A stretch of 64,000 bases of DNA from JAHJQZ01 sp963667595 (GCA_963667595.2 CAXXWD010000001.1:248001-312000), one strand, 5' to 3'; numbered from the stretch's first letter, positions 53,050 to 61,235 are shown. Translations and numbers: made by a program. The notes: generated from the letters alone by a model not told the origin.

Positions 53050-53796
53050 GCCGGGTTCGGGTCGGCCGCCCGGCTGGTGGTCGAAAATGCGAAAGCCTTT
53101 CAAGACAAGCTTGACCGCCTCGAAATGAATGCCGGCGGTGACCTTGAGTGTCATCAGCGGGTGGACGATGAGCGCCTTGATGAGCGCTTTGTCGGTCAGA
53201 GGCGTGCGTCTGCCCGAAAAGCTCGCCGTCAGCAGCCGGCCCTCGGCATCATCCTCGTTGATAAGTACCCGAACGGTCTCGCCCGGCGGCTGGATGACGA
53301 AGTTGTAGCGGCACGCCATGGGCATGAAGGGCGAGACGAAAAAAGCCTTGTCGCAGGAATGGCGGACGATTGGCGCGTCTTCACCTGCCGGCAGCACATA
53401 GGCGTGGCGCTCGCCATAGGTGTTGTTGACCTCGTAGACGATGGCTTTGAGCGCGCCGTCGTGGTCGTGACAGAAATAGACGCTCAGCGGGTTGAAGACA
53501 TAGCCGAACATGCGCGGATAACACAAAAGCTGCACCGGCCCGTCGGCCTCGATTCCGACCTCCCGCAACTGCCGCGAAAGCCAGATGCGAAGATCCCCGC
53601 CATCGCCATGATCCTTTTCGTGAAACGACAGCAGTCCCGGACGGTTGAAGCGCAGGAGTTTCAGTTTCGCATTCAGGCTTTCAGCCTCATCGAGATCGAT
53701 GAGCAGCGAAAACACCCGATAGACGAGCCGATGGGCCTTCGGCCGGAGCCGCTGGTGAACGACCAGACCTTGATACAATCCGGATCGAAACGTCAT
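53038..53796 (-). CDS. DUF1365 family protein
   Basis: Start ATG 53796 (MTFRSGLYQGLVVHQR) overlaps the stop of the FAD gene by 4 bp. The 252-residue protein has the DUF1365 hallmarks: RLRPKAHRLVYRVFSLLIDL, LLCYPRMFGYVFNPLSVYFC and VYEVNNTYGERHAYVL. Its biochemical role is not established. It is nearly always found with the FAD/NAD(P)-binding amine-oxidase-like partner and often with a cyclopropane-fatty-acid-synthase-like methyltransferase, which is absent here. Confidence 0.87.
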   Translation of the reverse strand: MTFRSGLYQGLVVHQRLRPKAHRLVYRVFSLLIDLDEAESLNAKLKLLRFNRPGLLSFHEKDHGDGGDLRIWLSRQLREVGIEADGPVQLLCYPRMFGYVFNPLSVYFCHDHDGALKAIVYEVNNTYGERHAYVLPAGEDAPIVRHSCDKAFFVSPFMPMACRYNFVIQPPGETVRVLINEDDAEGRLLTASFSGRRTPLTDKALIKALIVHPLMTLKVTAGIHFEAVKLVLKGFRIFDHQPGGRPEPGSGL

Positions 53797-55148
53797 TCGG
53801 CAGCCATCATCAATTCGGGCATTGCGGGCATTCGGCCGGATTCGTTGGCGACATTCCATGGCCGGCGCACGTCAAACCGTTCTGCGACCGAGAGACCGGA
53901 CTGCAGGGCGTCCTCGTGAAAACCGTAGCCGAAATAGGCGCCGCAGAAGAAGGTCCGGCGCCGTCCCTGCAGGCGCCAGAGGTCACCCTGGGCATCGAGC
54001 GCTATTTGGTCGAAGACGGGGTGCGTATAAAAGAATTCACGCTTGAGCGCGCTGTCGCGCGGTTCGCGCGGCGGATTGAGCGAAATGAAGATGTTCTGCC
54101 GTCGGTCGAGGCCCTGCAGCGCATTCATCCAGTAGGTGACGGCGAGTTCGGCGGCATTGTCCGGCGTGTCACCGCCAAGATAGTTCCAGCTTGCCCAGGC
54201 GGCGCGACGCTTGGGCATCAGGCGTTCGTCCTCATGCAGCACGGTGCGGTTGTCGGAATAGCGGAAGGCCCCGAGCAATCGCCTCTCCTCGTCATCGGCA
54301 TCGCCGAGCAGGCGGAGCGAGATATCGGCATGGGTCGCGAGAATGACATCGTCGAAAACGGAGACGTTGCCGTCGGCGTCGCGGATTTCCACGCCGGCCG
54401 GTCCGCGCATGATGCGGGTTGCGGCGCTCTTGACAGACACCTTACCCGCCATCGCTTTTTCGAGTGCGGACACGTAGGACCTGCTGCCGCCCGTGACGGT
54501 GCGCCAGGTGGTCGGACGCCCGATGCGGAACAGGTTGTGATTGGAGAAGAAACGCACGAAAGCGCGCATGGGGAAATCGCGGATCGTTGCGGCCGAACAG
54601 GACCAGATCGCCGCGCACATCGGCAGGATATGGCGGTCGACTAGCTCCTTTGAATAACCATGGCGGTCCAGAAAACTGCCAAGCGTCATATCGACGATTT
54701 CTGAACTGTCGAGAAGGCTCGCGGCATGGCGGTAGAACTTCACGATGTCGCGCAGCATCAGCCAATAGGCCGGCCGCACCAGATTGCCGTACTGGGCGAA
54801 GATGCCGCCGAGATTGCTCGAATACTCGAACCCGCCATCGTCGACCGAGGCGGAAAAGGACATGCCGGCCAGCTGCGTCCTCACGCCGAGGTGATCGAGC
54901 AGGGCCTGAAAATTGGGATAGTTGCCGGGGTTGTAGACGATGAACCCGGTATCGACGGGAAGGGTGACGTGTGCGGTTTCGACATCGACGGTGTTCGCGT
55001 GCCCGCCCAGGCGCGCTTCGGCCTCGAACACGGTGACAGTGTGCTTCTGGCTCAGGAGCCAGGCGGCGGAAAGGCCGGCTATTCCGGCACCGACAACGGC
55101 GATCCTGCTGGACTGGCCGTATTGGGAGCGATCAAGGCTGTAAAGCAT
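53793..55148 (-). CDS. FAD-dependent amine-oxidase-like oxidoreductase
   Basis: This 451-residue flavoprotein has the dinucleotide-binding motif VVGAGIAGLSAAW (18-30), then FEAEARLGGHANTVDV and DTGFIVYNPGNYPNFQALLD. It belongs to the amine oxidase/phytoene-desaturase-like group found with DUF1365. Its likely role is oxidation or desaturation of modified fatty acyl chains during photo-oxidative stress, by analogy with RpoE-ChrR regulon members. It has a sigma-E-like promoter 20 bp upstream of its start. Confidence 0.87.
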   Translation of the reverse strand: MLYSLDRSQYGQSSRIAVVGAGIAGLSAAWLLSQKHTVTVFEAEARLGGHANTVDVETAHVTLPVDTGFIVYNPGNYPNFQALLDHLGVRTQLAGMSFSASVDDGGFEYSSNLGGIFAQYGNLVRPAYWLMLRDIVKFYRHAASLLDSSEIVDMTLGSFLDRHGYSKELVDRHILPMCAAIWSCSAATIRDFPMRAFVRFFSNHNLFRIGRPTTWRTVTGGSRSYVSALEKAMAGKVSVKSAATRIMRGPAGVEIRDADGNVSVFDDVILATHADISLRLLGDADDEERRLLGAFRYSDNRTVLHEDERLMPKRRAAWASWNYLGGDTPDNAAELAVTYWMNALQGLDRRQNIFISLNPPREPRDSALKREFFYTHPVFDQIALDAQGDLWRLQGRRRTFFCGAYFGYGFHEDALQSGLSVAERFDVRRPWNVANESGRMPAMPELMMAAE

Positions 55149-55167
55149 GGGGGCATGTCATCCTGTT

Positions 55168-55197
55168 TGAATAAGATACGCATGCCAAAGCGGATCG
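55168..55197 (-). promoter_or_regulatory. Sigma-E (RpoE) type promoter of the FAD oxidoreductase gene
   Basis: On the minus strand: CGATCC (55197-55192), an 18-bp spacer, TATTCA (55173-55168). One mismatch to the TGATCC hexamer and identical spacing to the other two sites. It gives a leader of about 13 nt. Confidence 0.55.
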
Positions 55198-55228
55198 GAT
55201 GCATTCCGAAGAAAAATTTCTTGGAGCC

Positions 55229-55258
55229 TGATCCGATCTTCGGTCTTGCCCGTATTGA
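55229..55258 (+). promoter_or_regulatory. Sigma-E (RpoE) type promoter of rpoE
   Basis: TGATCC (55229-55234), an 18-bp spacer, TATTGA (55253-55258), located upstream of the sigma gene. It implies autoregulation, as known for rpoE-chrR operons. Confidence 0.6.
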
Positions 55259-55364
55259 GGACATGCGTTCACATGCACTTGTCTTCGATGTCGGTTTGCC
55301 AGGGGATGGATTACTGTCCTTCCTGACGGCGCGCCGTCGCAAGGAGAAAAGAGCGGTCAGGCCA

Positions 55365-55958
55365 GTGAACCAAACCTTGTCGCCAAAACAGTCGCGGGAA
55401 CTCAATGCGCAGATGTCGGCGCATCTCCTCGCCATTGCCGAGGCGAGCGACCGCGATGCATTCCGGGCCGTGTTCGATTTCTACGCGCCGCGCATCAAGA
55501 GCTTCCTGATGCGTTCGGGCGGCGATCCTGCCCGCGCCGATGAGGTGACACAGGAGACCATGGTCGCCGTCTGGCGCAAGGCGCATCTGTTCGACCCGCA
55601 AAAGGCCAGCGCCGCGACCTGGATCTTCACCATCGCCCGCAATTTGAGGATCGACGCCTTTCGCAAGGAAAAACATCCAGAGATCGATCCTGAAGACCCG
55701 ATGCTGCAGCTGAGCGCTCCCGCCGACGCCATGGCCGAACTGGCCGGGGCCCAGGACGTGGCGGCGCTGGCGGAGGCCATGGCCGAGTTGAGCGCCGAGG
55801 ACCGGCATTTGCTCGAACTGGCCTATTACCAGGACCGTTCGCAATCCCAGATCGCCACCGAGCTCGGGCTGCCGCTCGGAACCGTCAAATCGCGCATGCG
55901 CCAGATCTACATGAGATTGCGTGTGCGCCTCGATCATCTCGAAAGAGACACGCAATGA
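55365..55958 (+). CDS. rpoE: ECF sigma factor of the RpoE-ChrR type
   Basis: The start is uncertain: GTG 55365 (VNQTLSPKQSRELNAQMSAH) or ATG 55413 (MSAHLLAIAEASDRDAF). The frame is open upstream but not plausible. Sigma region 2 contains DEVTQETMVAVWRKAHLFDP and TWIFTIARNLRIDAFRKE; region 4 contains LAYYQDRSQSQIATELGLPL followed by GTVKSRMRQI. It overlaps chrR by 4 bp. This ECF11-type factor directs genes for singlet-oxygen or peroxide damage when released from ChrR. Confidence 0.87.
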   Translation: MNQTLSPKQSRELNAQMSAHLLAIAEASDRDAFRAVFDFYAPRIKSFLMRSGGDPARADEVTQETMVAVWRKAHLFDPQKASAATWIFTIARNLRIDAFRKEKHPEIDPEDPMLQLSAPADAMAELAGAQDVAALAEAMAELSAEDRHLLELAYYQDRSQSQIATELGLPLGTVKSRMRQIYMRLRVRLDHLERDTQ

Positions 55959-56605
55959 AGAAGTCGCATCACGTCAGCGACGAATTGTTGATGGAATACG
56001 AGGCCGGCAGCCTCGCCGAAGGCTGGAGCCTGGCCGTTGCCACCCACCTTGCATTCTTCCCGGAATGCCGCGAACGCGCCCGTGCCGCGTTGGCGGTTGG
56101 CGGCGCATTGCTCGACGGGCTCGAAACCGCGCCGGTTTCCGCCGCCGCCTTCGACACCGTCATGGCGATGATCGATGCGCCTGTGCCTGAGACAAAGGCG
56201 CCGTCGGCCCAGCCGGAGCGCTCGAACGTACCCTCGCCGCTCTGGTCCTATATCGGCAACGATCTGGACGCCATCAGGTGGAAGCGGATCGGCACGGCCG
56301 GTCACCAGGCATTGATCCCGACCGGCGAAAAGGAGACCTCGGTGCGCCTGTTGCGCATTCCCGCCGGTTCGCCCGTACCCGAGCACGGCCATCGCGGGCT
56401 CGAACTGACCGTCGTCCTGCGTGGCACGCTCATTGATGGCGCGGAACGTTTCGGCGTCGGCGAAATCGAGGAAGCGGATGTGGATGTCGAGCACACGCCC
56501 TGCGCCGGCACGGAGGAGGAATGCATCTGCCTCGCCGTCACCGACGCGCCGCTGAAGTTCCGTTCCCTTGTCGTGCGGCTGGCGCAGCCCTTCCTTGGAA
56601 TTTGA
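55955..56605 (+). CDS. chrR: ChrR-family anti-sigma factor, with C35F-type ligand loss
   Basis: This 216-residue protein has an N-terminal zinc-binding anti-sigma domain and a C-terminal cupin. Aligned to Rhodobacter ChrR, whose anti-sigma-domain zinc ligands are His6, His31, Cys35 and Cys38, this protein has His6, His31 and Cys38 but Phe at 35 (THLAFFPEC). The codon TTC is one base from TGC. Cupin metal residues appear intact: His144 and His146 in PEHGHRG, Glu150 and His180. It should sequester RpoE; the altered site may weaken zinc binding and so the hold on the sigma factor. Confidence 0.88.
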   Translation: MKKSHHVSDELLMEYEAGSLAEGWSLAVATHLAFFPECRERARAALAVGGALLDGLETAPVSAAAFDTVMAMIDAPVPETKAPSAQPERSNVPSPLWSYIGNDLDAIRWKRIGTAGHQALIPTGEKETSVRLLRIPAGSPVPEHGHRGLELTVVLRGTLIDGAERFGVGEIEEADVDVEHTPCAGTEEECICLAVTDAPLKFRSLVVRLAQPFLGI

Positions 56606-56618
56606 ACCGGAGAGAGAG

Positions 56619-57026
56619 ATGATCACTTACGGCGTCGCCTACGCCGCGACCGCGGTGTGTTTCTTTGCGCTGGATTTCATCTGGCTGACGACCGCGACCG
56701 GCTTTTTATACAAGCCGATGCTCGGCCCCTTGCTGGCTCCGGAGCCGTCCCTACCGATTGCCGGGCTATTCTATGTGTTCTACGTCGTCGGTCTTGTGGT
56801 CTTCGCCGTCTTGCCGGCGGCAAATGCCGGCTCCTGGCTTATGGCGCTTGGCCTCGGGGCACTGCTCGGTCTTGTCGCCTATGGCACCTACGACATCACC
56901 AACCTGTCGACGCTTCGCGACTGGCCGGTCGCCGTCACGGTCATCGACATGGCCTGGGGAACGACACTCAGCGCCCTTGCCGCGCTGGCAGGCTATTCGG
57001 CTTTGCGAATAACAGGCATTTCCTAG
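56619..57026 (+). CDS. DUF2177 membrane protein
   Basis: Start ATG 56619 follows a GGAGAGAGAG site 13 bp after the chrR stop. The 135-residue protein has four hydrophobic segments and the DUF2177 motifs FALDFIWLTT, LLGLVAYGTYDITNLSTLRD and IDMAWGT. Function is unknown. It is a regular companion of RpoE-ChrR, DUF1365 and FAD genes. Its TAG stop is formed by the CTAG at the edge of the right IS remnant. Confidence 0.85.
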   Translation: MITYGVAYAATAVCFFALDFIWLTTATGFLYKPMLGPLLAPEPSLPIAGLFYVFYVVGLVVFAVLPAANAGSWLMALGLGALLGLVAYGTYDITNLSTLRDWPVAVTVIDMAWGTTLSALAALAGYSALRITGIS

Positions 57027-57481
57027 GTCCTGTTGATAAACTCCGGCCCCACAACCGGACGGCGACGATATGGACGATGGCGAGACAGCTTTCGGCTGTT
57101 TTGTCGTATCGGGTCGCGAGGCGGCGGGCACATTTGAGCTTGTTGAAGCAGCGCTCGATCTGGTTTCGCAAAGAGCATAGACGAAACCATCAACCGGAAT
57201 CGGCTGTTTGCGATTTGCTCTGCCGGGGATGACGGGCGTTCCGCCACGCTTTTCGACGTCGTCGCGGATGTGGTCCGAATCATAACCACGGTCCGCGATG
57301 AAAACCTTGGCAGCGGGCAGATCGGCATCGATCGGAACGTCATATCCCTTGTAGTCGGAGACGTCGCCACCGGTGATCTCCGCCCTGACCGGCGGCCCCA
57401 GGCGTTGGCGATCAGATGAATCTTGGTCGTGACGCCACCTTTTGAACGGCCAAGACCATCTTTGCTGAACCCCCCATTTCT
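57027..57481 (-). mobile_element. IS5-family transposase remnant, right inverted copy
   Basis: Minus-strand copy of the same element as at 46772-47318, with the terminus GTCCTGTTG next to CTAG (57023-57026). It retains SKDGLGRSKGGVTTKIHLIA, PVRAEITGGDVSDYKGYD and FIADRGYDSDHIRDD, but in different frames. A base is missing near 57395, and two extra bases follow VYAL near 57170. The N-terminal half is gone. Non-functional. Confidence 0.83.
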
Positions 57482-57539
57482 CGCTGCAATCCAAGCGTGC
57501 TTTACGTCATCCCTTGACAAACATGAGTTTTACCCACTA

Positions 57540-57564
57540 ATGTAAATGTTAGTAACATTTACAT
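57540..57564. promoter_or_regulatory. 25-bp palindrome ATGTAAATGTTA-G-TAACATTTACAT
   Basis: Perfect inverted repeat with 12-bp arms and a single central base, just outside the right IS remnant. The AATGTTA/TAACATT part recalls Fur/Zur-type boxes. No intact gene starts close to it. Confidence 0.5.
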
Positions 57565-57716
57565 CTAACCATTTCCTGCAAGACAGGCGTTGAGTTGAAC
57601 GAACTGTGTAGAAAAAACGTCGCGCTGCTGACGCCGACCTGAAACAGCCTATCTCGGCGCTGAGGCCGATGAGCAAGGCGCCTTGCCGATGAACAAAGCG
57701 CCTTCTGAAGAGACAA

Positions 57717-57743
57717 ACTTGTTGCAAATTATTTGCAACAAGT
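57717..57743. promoter_or_regulatory. 27-bp palindrome upstream of the Fur-family gene
   Basis: Perfect 13-bp arms ACTTGTTGCAAAT and ATTTGCAACAAGT around one base. TTGCAAATTATTTGCAA resembles manganese-responsive Mur boxes of rhizobia as I recall them. A TATACT -10 candidate (57763-57768) lies just downstream, so autoregulation is likely. Confidence 0.6.
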
Positions 57744-57777
57744 TGCTTTTTGCAACAATTTCTATACTCTGGATGCC

Positions 57778-58210
57778 ATGACGGAAACTGAAAAACGGGC
57801 AATGCAGATGGCCGAGACTCTGCGCAATGCGGGCATGCGGATCACCCCTCAACGGGAAGTGCTTTTTGCCGTGATTGCCGAGTCCGAGGATCATCCCGAT
57901 GTCGTGGAACTCTATCGACGGAGCGCCGAGCGGGGAATCCGGCATTTCCATATCAACAATCTATCGAACCCTTGCTGCGCTCGAAGGACAAGGCGTTATC
58001 CAGAGGCTACAATATGGGGGCAGCTCAACCCGATACAAATGGGCCGAAACACCCCTGAGCAATCACATGATCGAAATCGACACAGGCAGGGTTATCGAAT
58101 TTTGCTCGGACCAGGTCGAACAATCGCATGCCGAAGTCGCTGAAAAGATGGGGTATGAAGTTGTTCAGCATCGGCTCGAACTCTATGTCCGGAAAAAGCC
58201 GGGACATTGA
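57778..58210 (+). pseudogene. Fur/Mur-family metalloregulator with +1 frameshift
   Basis: From ATG 57778 the frame encodes METAETLRNAG-like sequence (AMQMAETLRNAGMRITPQRE) to HPDVVELYRRSAER and then goes out of frame. The remainder continues in the next frame to 58210: SISTIYRTLAALEGQGVIQR, STRYKWAETPLSNHMIEID, EVVQHRLELYVRKK. Dropping one G from the four-G run at 57932-57935 joins them. The usual HHDH metal motif reads SNHM here. Either the gene is broken or the run was miscounted in sequencing. Adjacent feo genes suggest an iron or manganese regulator. Confidence 0.83.
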
Positions 58211-58491
58211 GCCAAATCCATCGGACCAACCGACCTTACCCTGAAATTTCGTCATCTTGGGGACCGGGCGCCGGGACGCAGGCGACAAGCCGTCTCGCCA
58301 GCCACCCCGTCACCGTCGTCACCATTACCGCGGCCCTTGCCGGCTTGACGATCGCCAGTTTCGCGTCGGCGAAACGCTGCAACTCCGCTTTTTGTTGAAG
58401 GCCACCGTCCGCACGCTTCAATGTAAATAAGATTTACATTTCGACACGCGCACAAATGACCCGAACATCGTTGGCTGCCAAGGCTTTTCCG
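58211..58491. other. Intergenic region with orphan palindrome
   Basis: About 280 bp between the convergent ends of the Fur-family gene and the feo operon. It contains AATGTAAAT-AAG-ATTTACATT (58420-58440), similar to the palindrome at 57540-57564. A 61-codon minus-strand frame with TTG start (58236-58421) begins inside the palindrome but has no support. Confidence 0.4.
58420..58440. promoter_or_regulatory. Palindrome AATGTAAAT-AAG-ATTTACATT
   Basis: Perfect 9-bp arms around a 3-bp centre, sharing ATGTAAAT/ATTTACAT with the palindrome 0.88 kb to the left. It is probably a binding site for the same protein, although no annotated gene begins nearby. Confidence 0.45.
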
Positions 58492-58755
58492 CTATTCCCC
58501 GGAAGATTTCCTTTTGCCCGCACTGCTTTCCGACGGTCTGGACAGATCGGCTTGCGGCAGGTGACAGGGCGCACCCGTACCGCACCCCGAACAGGAACTG
58601 CAGGCCGCCACATCCCCGCGTTTTCGCCCCCGACGGCGCCAGAGCCCCCGGAACAGAAAGGCCAGCGCCGCCGCGATCACCAAGGCTATGATCAGATAGT
58701 CTTGAAACGCGAAGCTCATTTCGCTGGACAGATCGACTTGCGGCAAACCGGTCAT
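58492..58755 (-). CDS. FeoB-associated Cys-rich membrane protein
   Basis: This 87-residue protein overlaps the feoB stop by 4 bp. It has one transmembrane helix (about 18-36, YLIIALVIAAALAFLF), a basic stretch RRRGRKR, then CSSCSGCGTGAPC with Cys52, Cys55, Cys58 and Cys64. Small one-helix Cys-rich proteins are common feoB partners. The cysteine cluster could bind ferrous iron or an iron-sulfur centre on the cytoplasmic side; this is inference. Confidence 0.8.
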   Translation of the reverse strand: MTGLPQVDLSSEMSFAFQDYLIIALVIAAALAFLFRGLWRRRGRKRGDVAACSSCSGCGTGAPCHLPQADLSRPSESSAGKRKSSGE

Positions 58756-61235
58756 GTCTCAGTCTCCGCAACGGATTGGTCTTTGAAGCCGAACCAGCGT
58801 TTGGGCAGGCCGACGATCAGCAGCAATGCGAAGGTCAAAAGGTAGATCGCCGTCATGGCTTCGAGCCCCGACAGGCCGAGTGCATTGCCGATGGTGTAAA
58901 GGCTGCCGGCGACCGTCAGGCCCAGTATCGTCGGGAAGACGATCGAGAACAGCATCCATTTGGTGCTGTCCGTCTGCACCCGGACCATGATCACCGTGGC
59001 CAGACAGGGCGGATAAAGCGCGAAGAACAACATCAGCGCAGCGGCGGACAGGGCGGTATAGCCCGTGGCCGTCTGCTGTTCGCCCATGCGCTCTTCCAGT
59101 GTGTCGTTCTGGCCCTCGTCCTGGTCGAACAGCACACCGAGCGTCGCCACGCTGCTTTCGCGGGCAGCAAAGGAGGACAGCAGTGCCACGTTGATCTTCC
59201 AGTCGAAATCGGCGACCTGCGTCACCGGTTCGAGCGCGCGCCCGATCATGCCGAGGAAACTGCGCTCGATCTTGTCCTGGCGCATCTCACGCCTGAGCGT
59301 GGAACGGTCCCTGTCCAGGGTCTTGAGCGCCTTGGCCGCCGCCTTGTCGTTCTTGTCCTTCGAACGCAGGAGATAGGGCGCGAAGTCGGGATAACGCGCG
59401 CTGAAACTGGCATCGATGGCCTCGGCCGCGTCCTTGCCGCCGGCATTGAGGCGCTGGGATCTATAGGACGAATAGGCGTTGATCAGGTCGATGAGCTTGT
59501 CCTGGCTGGCGACCGCCGCCAGGTTCGGATTGCCATCGAGCGCGCCGTAGAATTCCGTGATCGCGGCTTCGCCCCGTGCCTGGTACGTGACCTGCTCGTT
59601 TTCGGGAATACCGGGGAACTGCAACAGCACGTAAATGACCACGGCGATGGCCACGACGATGGTGCCGACCTTCTTGATATAGAGCCAGGTGCGGTCGAAC
59701 GACCGCCTGAGCACGCCCATGATCGTGGGCAGATGATAATTGGGCAGCTCCATGACAAAGGGGGCCGTCTCCTTTTTCGCAAGGATCGAGGAGGTCAGAA
59801 GCTTGGACACCAGCAGGGCCACGAACATGGTGATGGTGCTCAGATAAAACAGCACCAGCCCCTTGGTTTCCGGAAAGTAGATGTTGATCAGGAGGGTATA
59901 GAGCGGGATCTTGGCCATGCAGTTCATGAACGGCACGGTCAAAATGGTCGCCAGGCGCGCGCGTGTGTCGGGAATGCCCTTGGTCGCCATGACGCCGGGT
60001 ACGGCACAGCCGCCCGCGAACACCCCGGCCAGAACGAAGGGCAGCGTCGATTGGCCATGCAGCCCGAACCGATGCAGAATCCTGTCGAGGATGAAGGCGA
60101 TCCGCGCCATGTAGCCGGAATCCTCCAGGATCGCGATCAGGGCGAACAGGATCAGGAAGATCGGCACGTAATTCAGCAGGGTATTGATGGAATCAACGAT
60201 CCACATGCCGAGCGCACGTACCTGTGAATCGATCAAGAAACCGGCGGGCGGCAACAGGTCCGACATGATGTTGCGAAAGCTCGCCAGGATCGGCCAGGTG
60301 ACCTTGGTCAGTTCGTAGCCCTGAACGATGGACAGTTCGTAGATTGTCCAGATAACCAGAACCAGAAAGACAGGCGCCAGCCAACGATTGAGCAGGAACC
60401 TGTCGACCCGCTCCGAAATCGGCAGGCGACCGGTGCTCTTGCTGGTAACGACTGTCTGAACGATGTCCGTGGCCAAGGTGTTGCGCGCGGCGGCAATCCC
60501 GTCGGACGCCGCTTCGGCACCGCCAGCCGCATCGCGCAGCTTGTGTGCCCGATCGAGAATGGAATGCGGGTTGTCGAGACGGGAGGTGACGAGTTTTGCC
60601 GTTTCCTCGTCGTTTTCCATGAGTTTGACCGCCAGCCATCGCGCAGAAAAACCGGCCAGCGCCGGTTCCTCGGCAAGGGCGGCCTGCACCTCCTCAACGG
60701 CATCGTTGAGCCGGTCGTAGTTGAGAGAGACGAAGCGGGCCTCGGGCGCCGCATCGATTGCCGCGCGCAGGGCCTTCGCCCCCTGCCCCTTTCGCCCGAT
60801 CACGGGGATGACAGGTACATTAAGGCGTTGCGACAAAAGATCGATGTCGATCTCGAATTTCTGCGCCTTGACGACATCCATCATGTTGAGGGCGACGATA
60901 ACGGGAAGGCCCATTTCCAGAAGCTGGAACGTGAGCGTCAATCCGCGTCTCAGATTGGTGGCGTCGATGACGTTCACCACCACATCCGGCCGGTCATCGA
61001 GCAGATAGGCGCGCGTGACGCGCTCTTCGGGAGAAAAACTGGTGAGCGAGTAGCACCCGGGCAGATCGGTGACTTCATAGCGGACACCGCCGCTGGTGTA
61101 GCCGCCCGATTTCCTGTCGACGGTCACCCCGGGATAATTGGCGACGTGCTGGGCCAGGCCCGTCAGCATATTGAACAGCGTCGACTTGCCGGCATTCTGC
61201 TGGCCGACCAACGCCACGCGACGATGTTCAGACAT
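58752..61235 (-). CDS. feoB: Ferrous iron transporter FeoB
   Basis: Start ATG 61235 (MSEHRRVALVGQQNAGKST) overlaps the feoA stop by 8 bp. The 827-residue protein has an N-terminal G domain: G1 GQQNAGKST (11-19), G2 YPGVTVD, G3 DLPGCYSL and G4 NMMD. A helical spacer follows, then the membrane domain with VLAGVFAGGCAVPGVMATKG and FMNCMAKIPLYTL gating motifs. A long cytoplasmic or periplasmic insertion (about 575-690) separates membrane halves. It imports Fe(II) under GTPase control. Confidence 0.93.
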   Translation of the reverse strand: MSEHRRVALVGQQNAGKSTLFNMLTGLAQHVANYPGVTVDRKSGGYTSGGVRYEVTDLPGCYSLTSFSPEERVTRAYLLDDRPDVVVNVIDATNLRRGLTLTFQLLEMGLPVIVALNMMDVVKAQKFEIDIDLLSQRLNVPVIPVIGRKGQGAKALRAAIDAAPEARFVSLNYDRLNDAVEEVQAALAEEPALAGFSARWLAVKLMENDEETAKLVTSRLDNPHSILDRAHKLRDAAGGAEAASDGIAAARNTLATDIVQTVVTSKSTGRLPISERVDRFLLNRWLAPVFLVLVIWTIYELSIVQGYELTKVTWPILASFRNIMSDLLPPAGFLIDSQVRALGMWIVDSINTLLNYVPIFLILFALIAILEDSGYMARIAFILDRILHRFGLHGQSTLPFVLAGVFAGGCAVPGVMATKGIPDTRARLATILTVPFMNCMAKIPLYTLLINIYFPETKGLVLFYLSTITMFVALLVSKLLTSSILAKKETAPFVMELPNYHLPTIMGVLRRSFDRTWLYIKKVGTIVVAIAVVIYVLLQFPGIPENEQVTYQARGEAAITEFYGALDGNPNLAAVASQDKLIDLINAYSSYRSQRLNAGGKDAAEAIDASFSARYPDFAPYLLRSKDKNDKAAAKALKTLDRDRSTLRREMRQDKIERSFLGMIGRALEPVTQVADFDWKINVALLSSFAARESSVATLGVLFDQDEGQNDTLEERMGEQQTATGYTALSAAALMLFFALYPPCLATVIMVRVQTDSTKWMLFSIVFPTILGLTVAGSLYTIGNALGLSGLEAMTAIYLLTFALLLIVGLPKRWFGFKDQSVAETET

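Noticed and set aside
58236..58421. 61-codon minus-strand frame with TTG start at the orphan palindrome
   Set aside because: TTG start inside a dyad, no ribosome-binding site, no recognised family.
58776..60227. 483-codon plus-strand frame antisense to feoB
   Set aside because: Charged low-complexity translation; feoB on the other strand is unambiguous.
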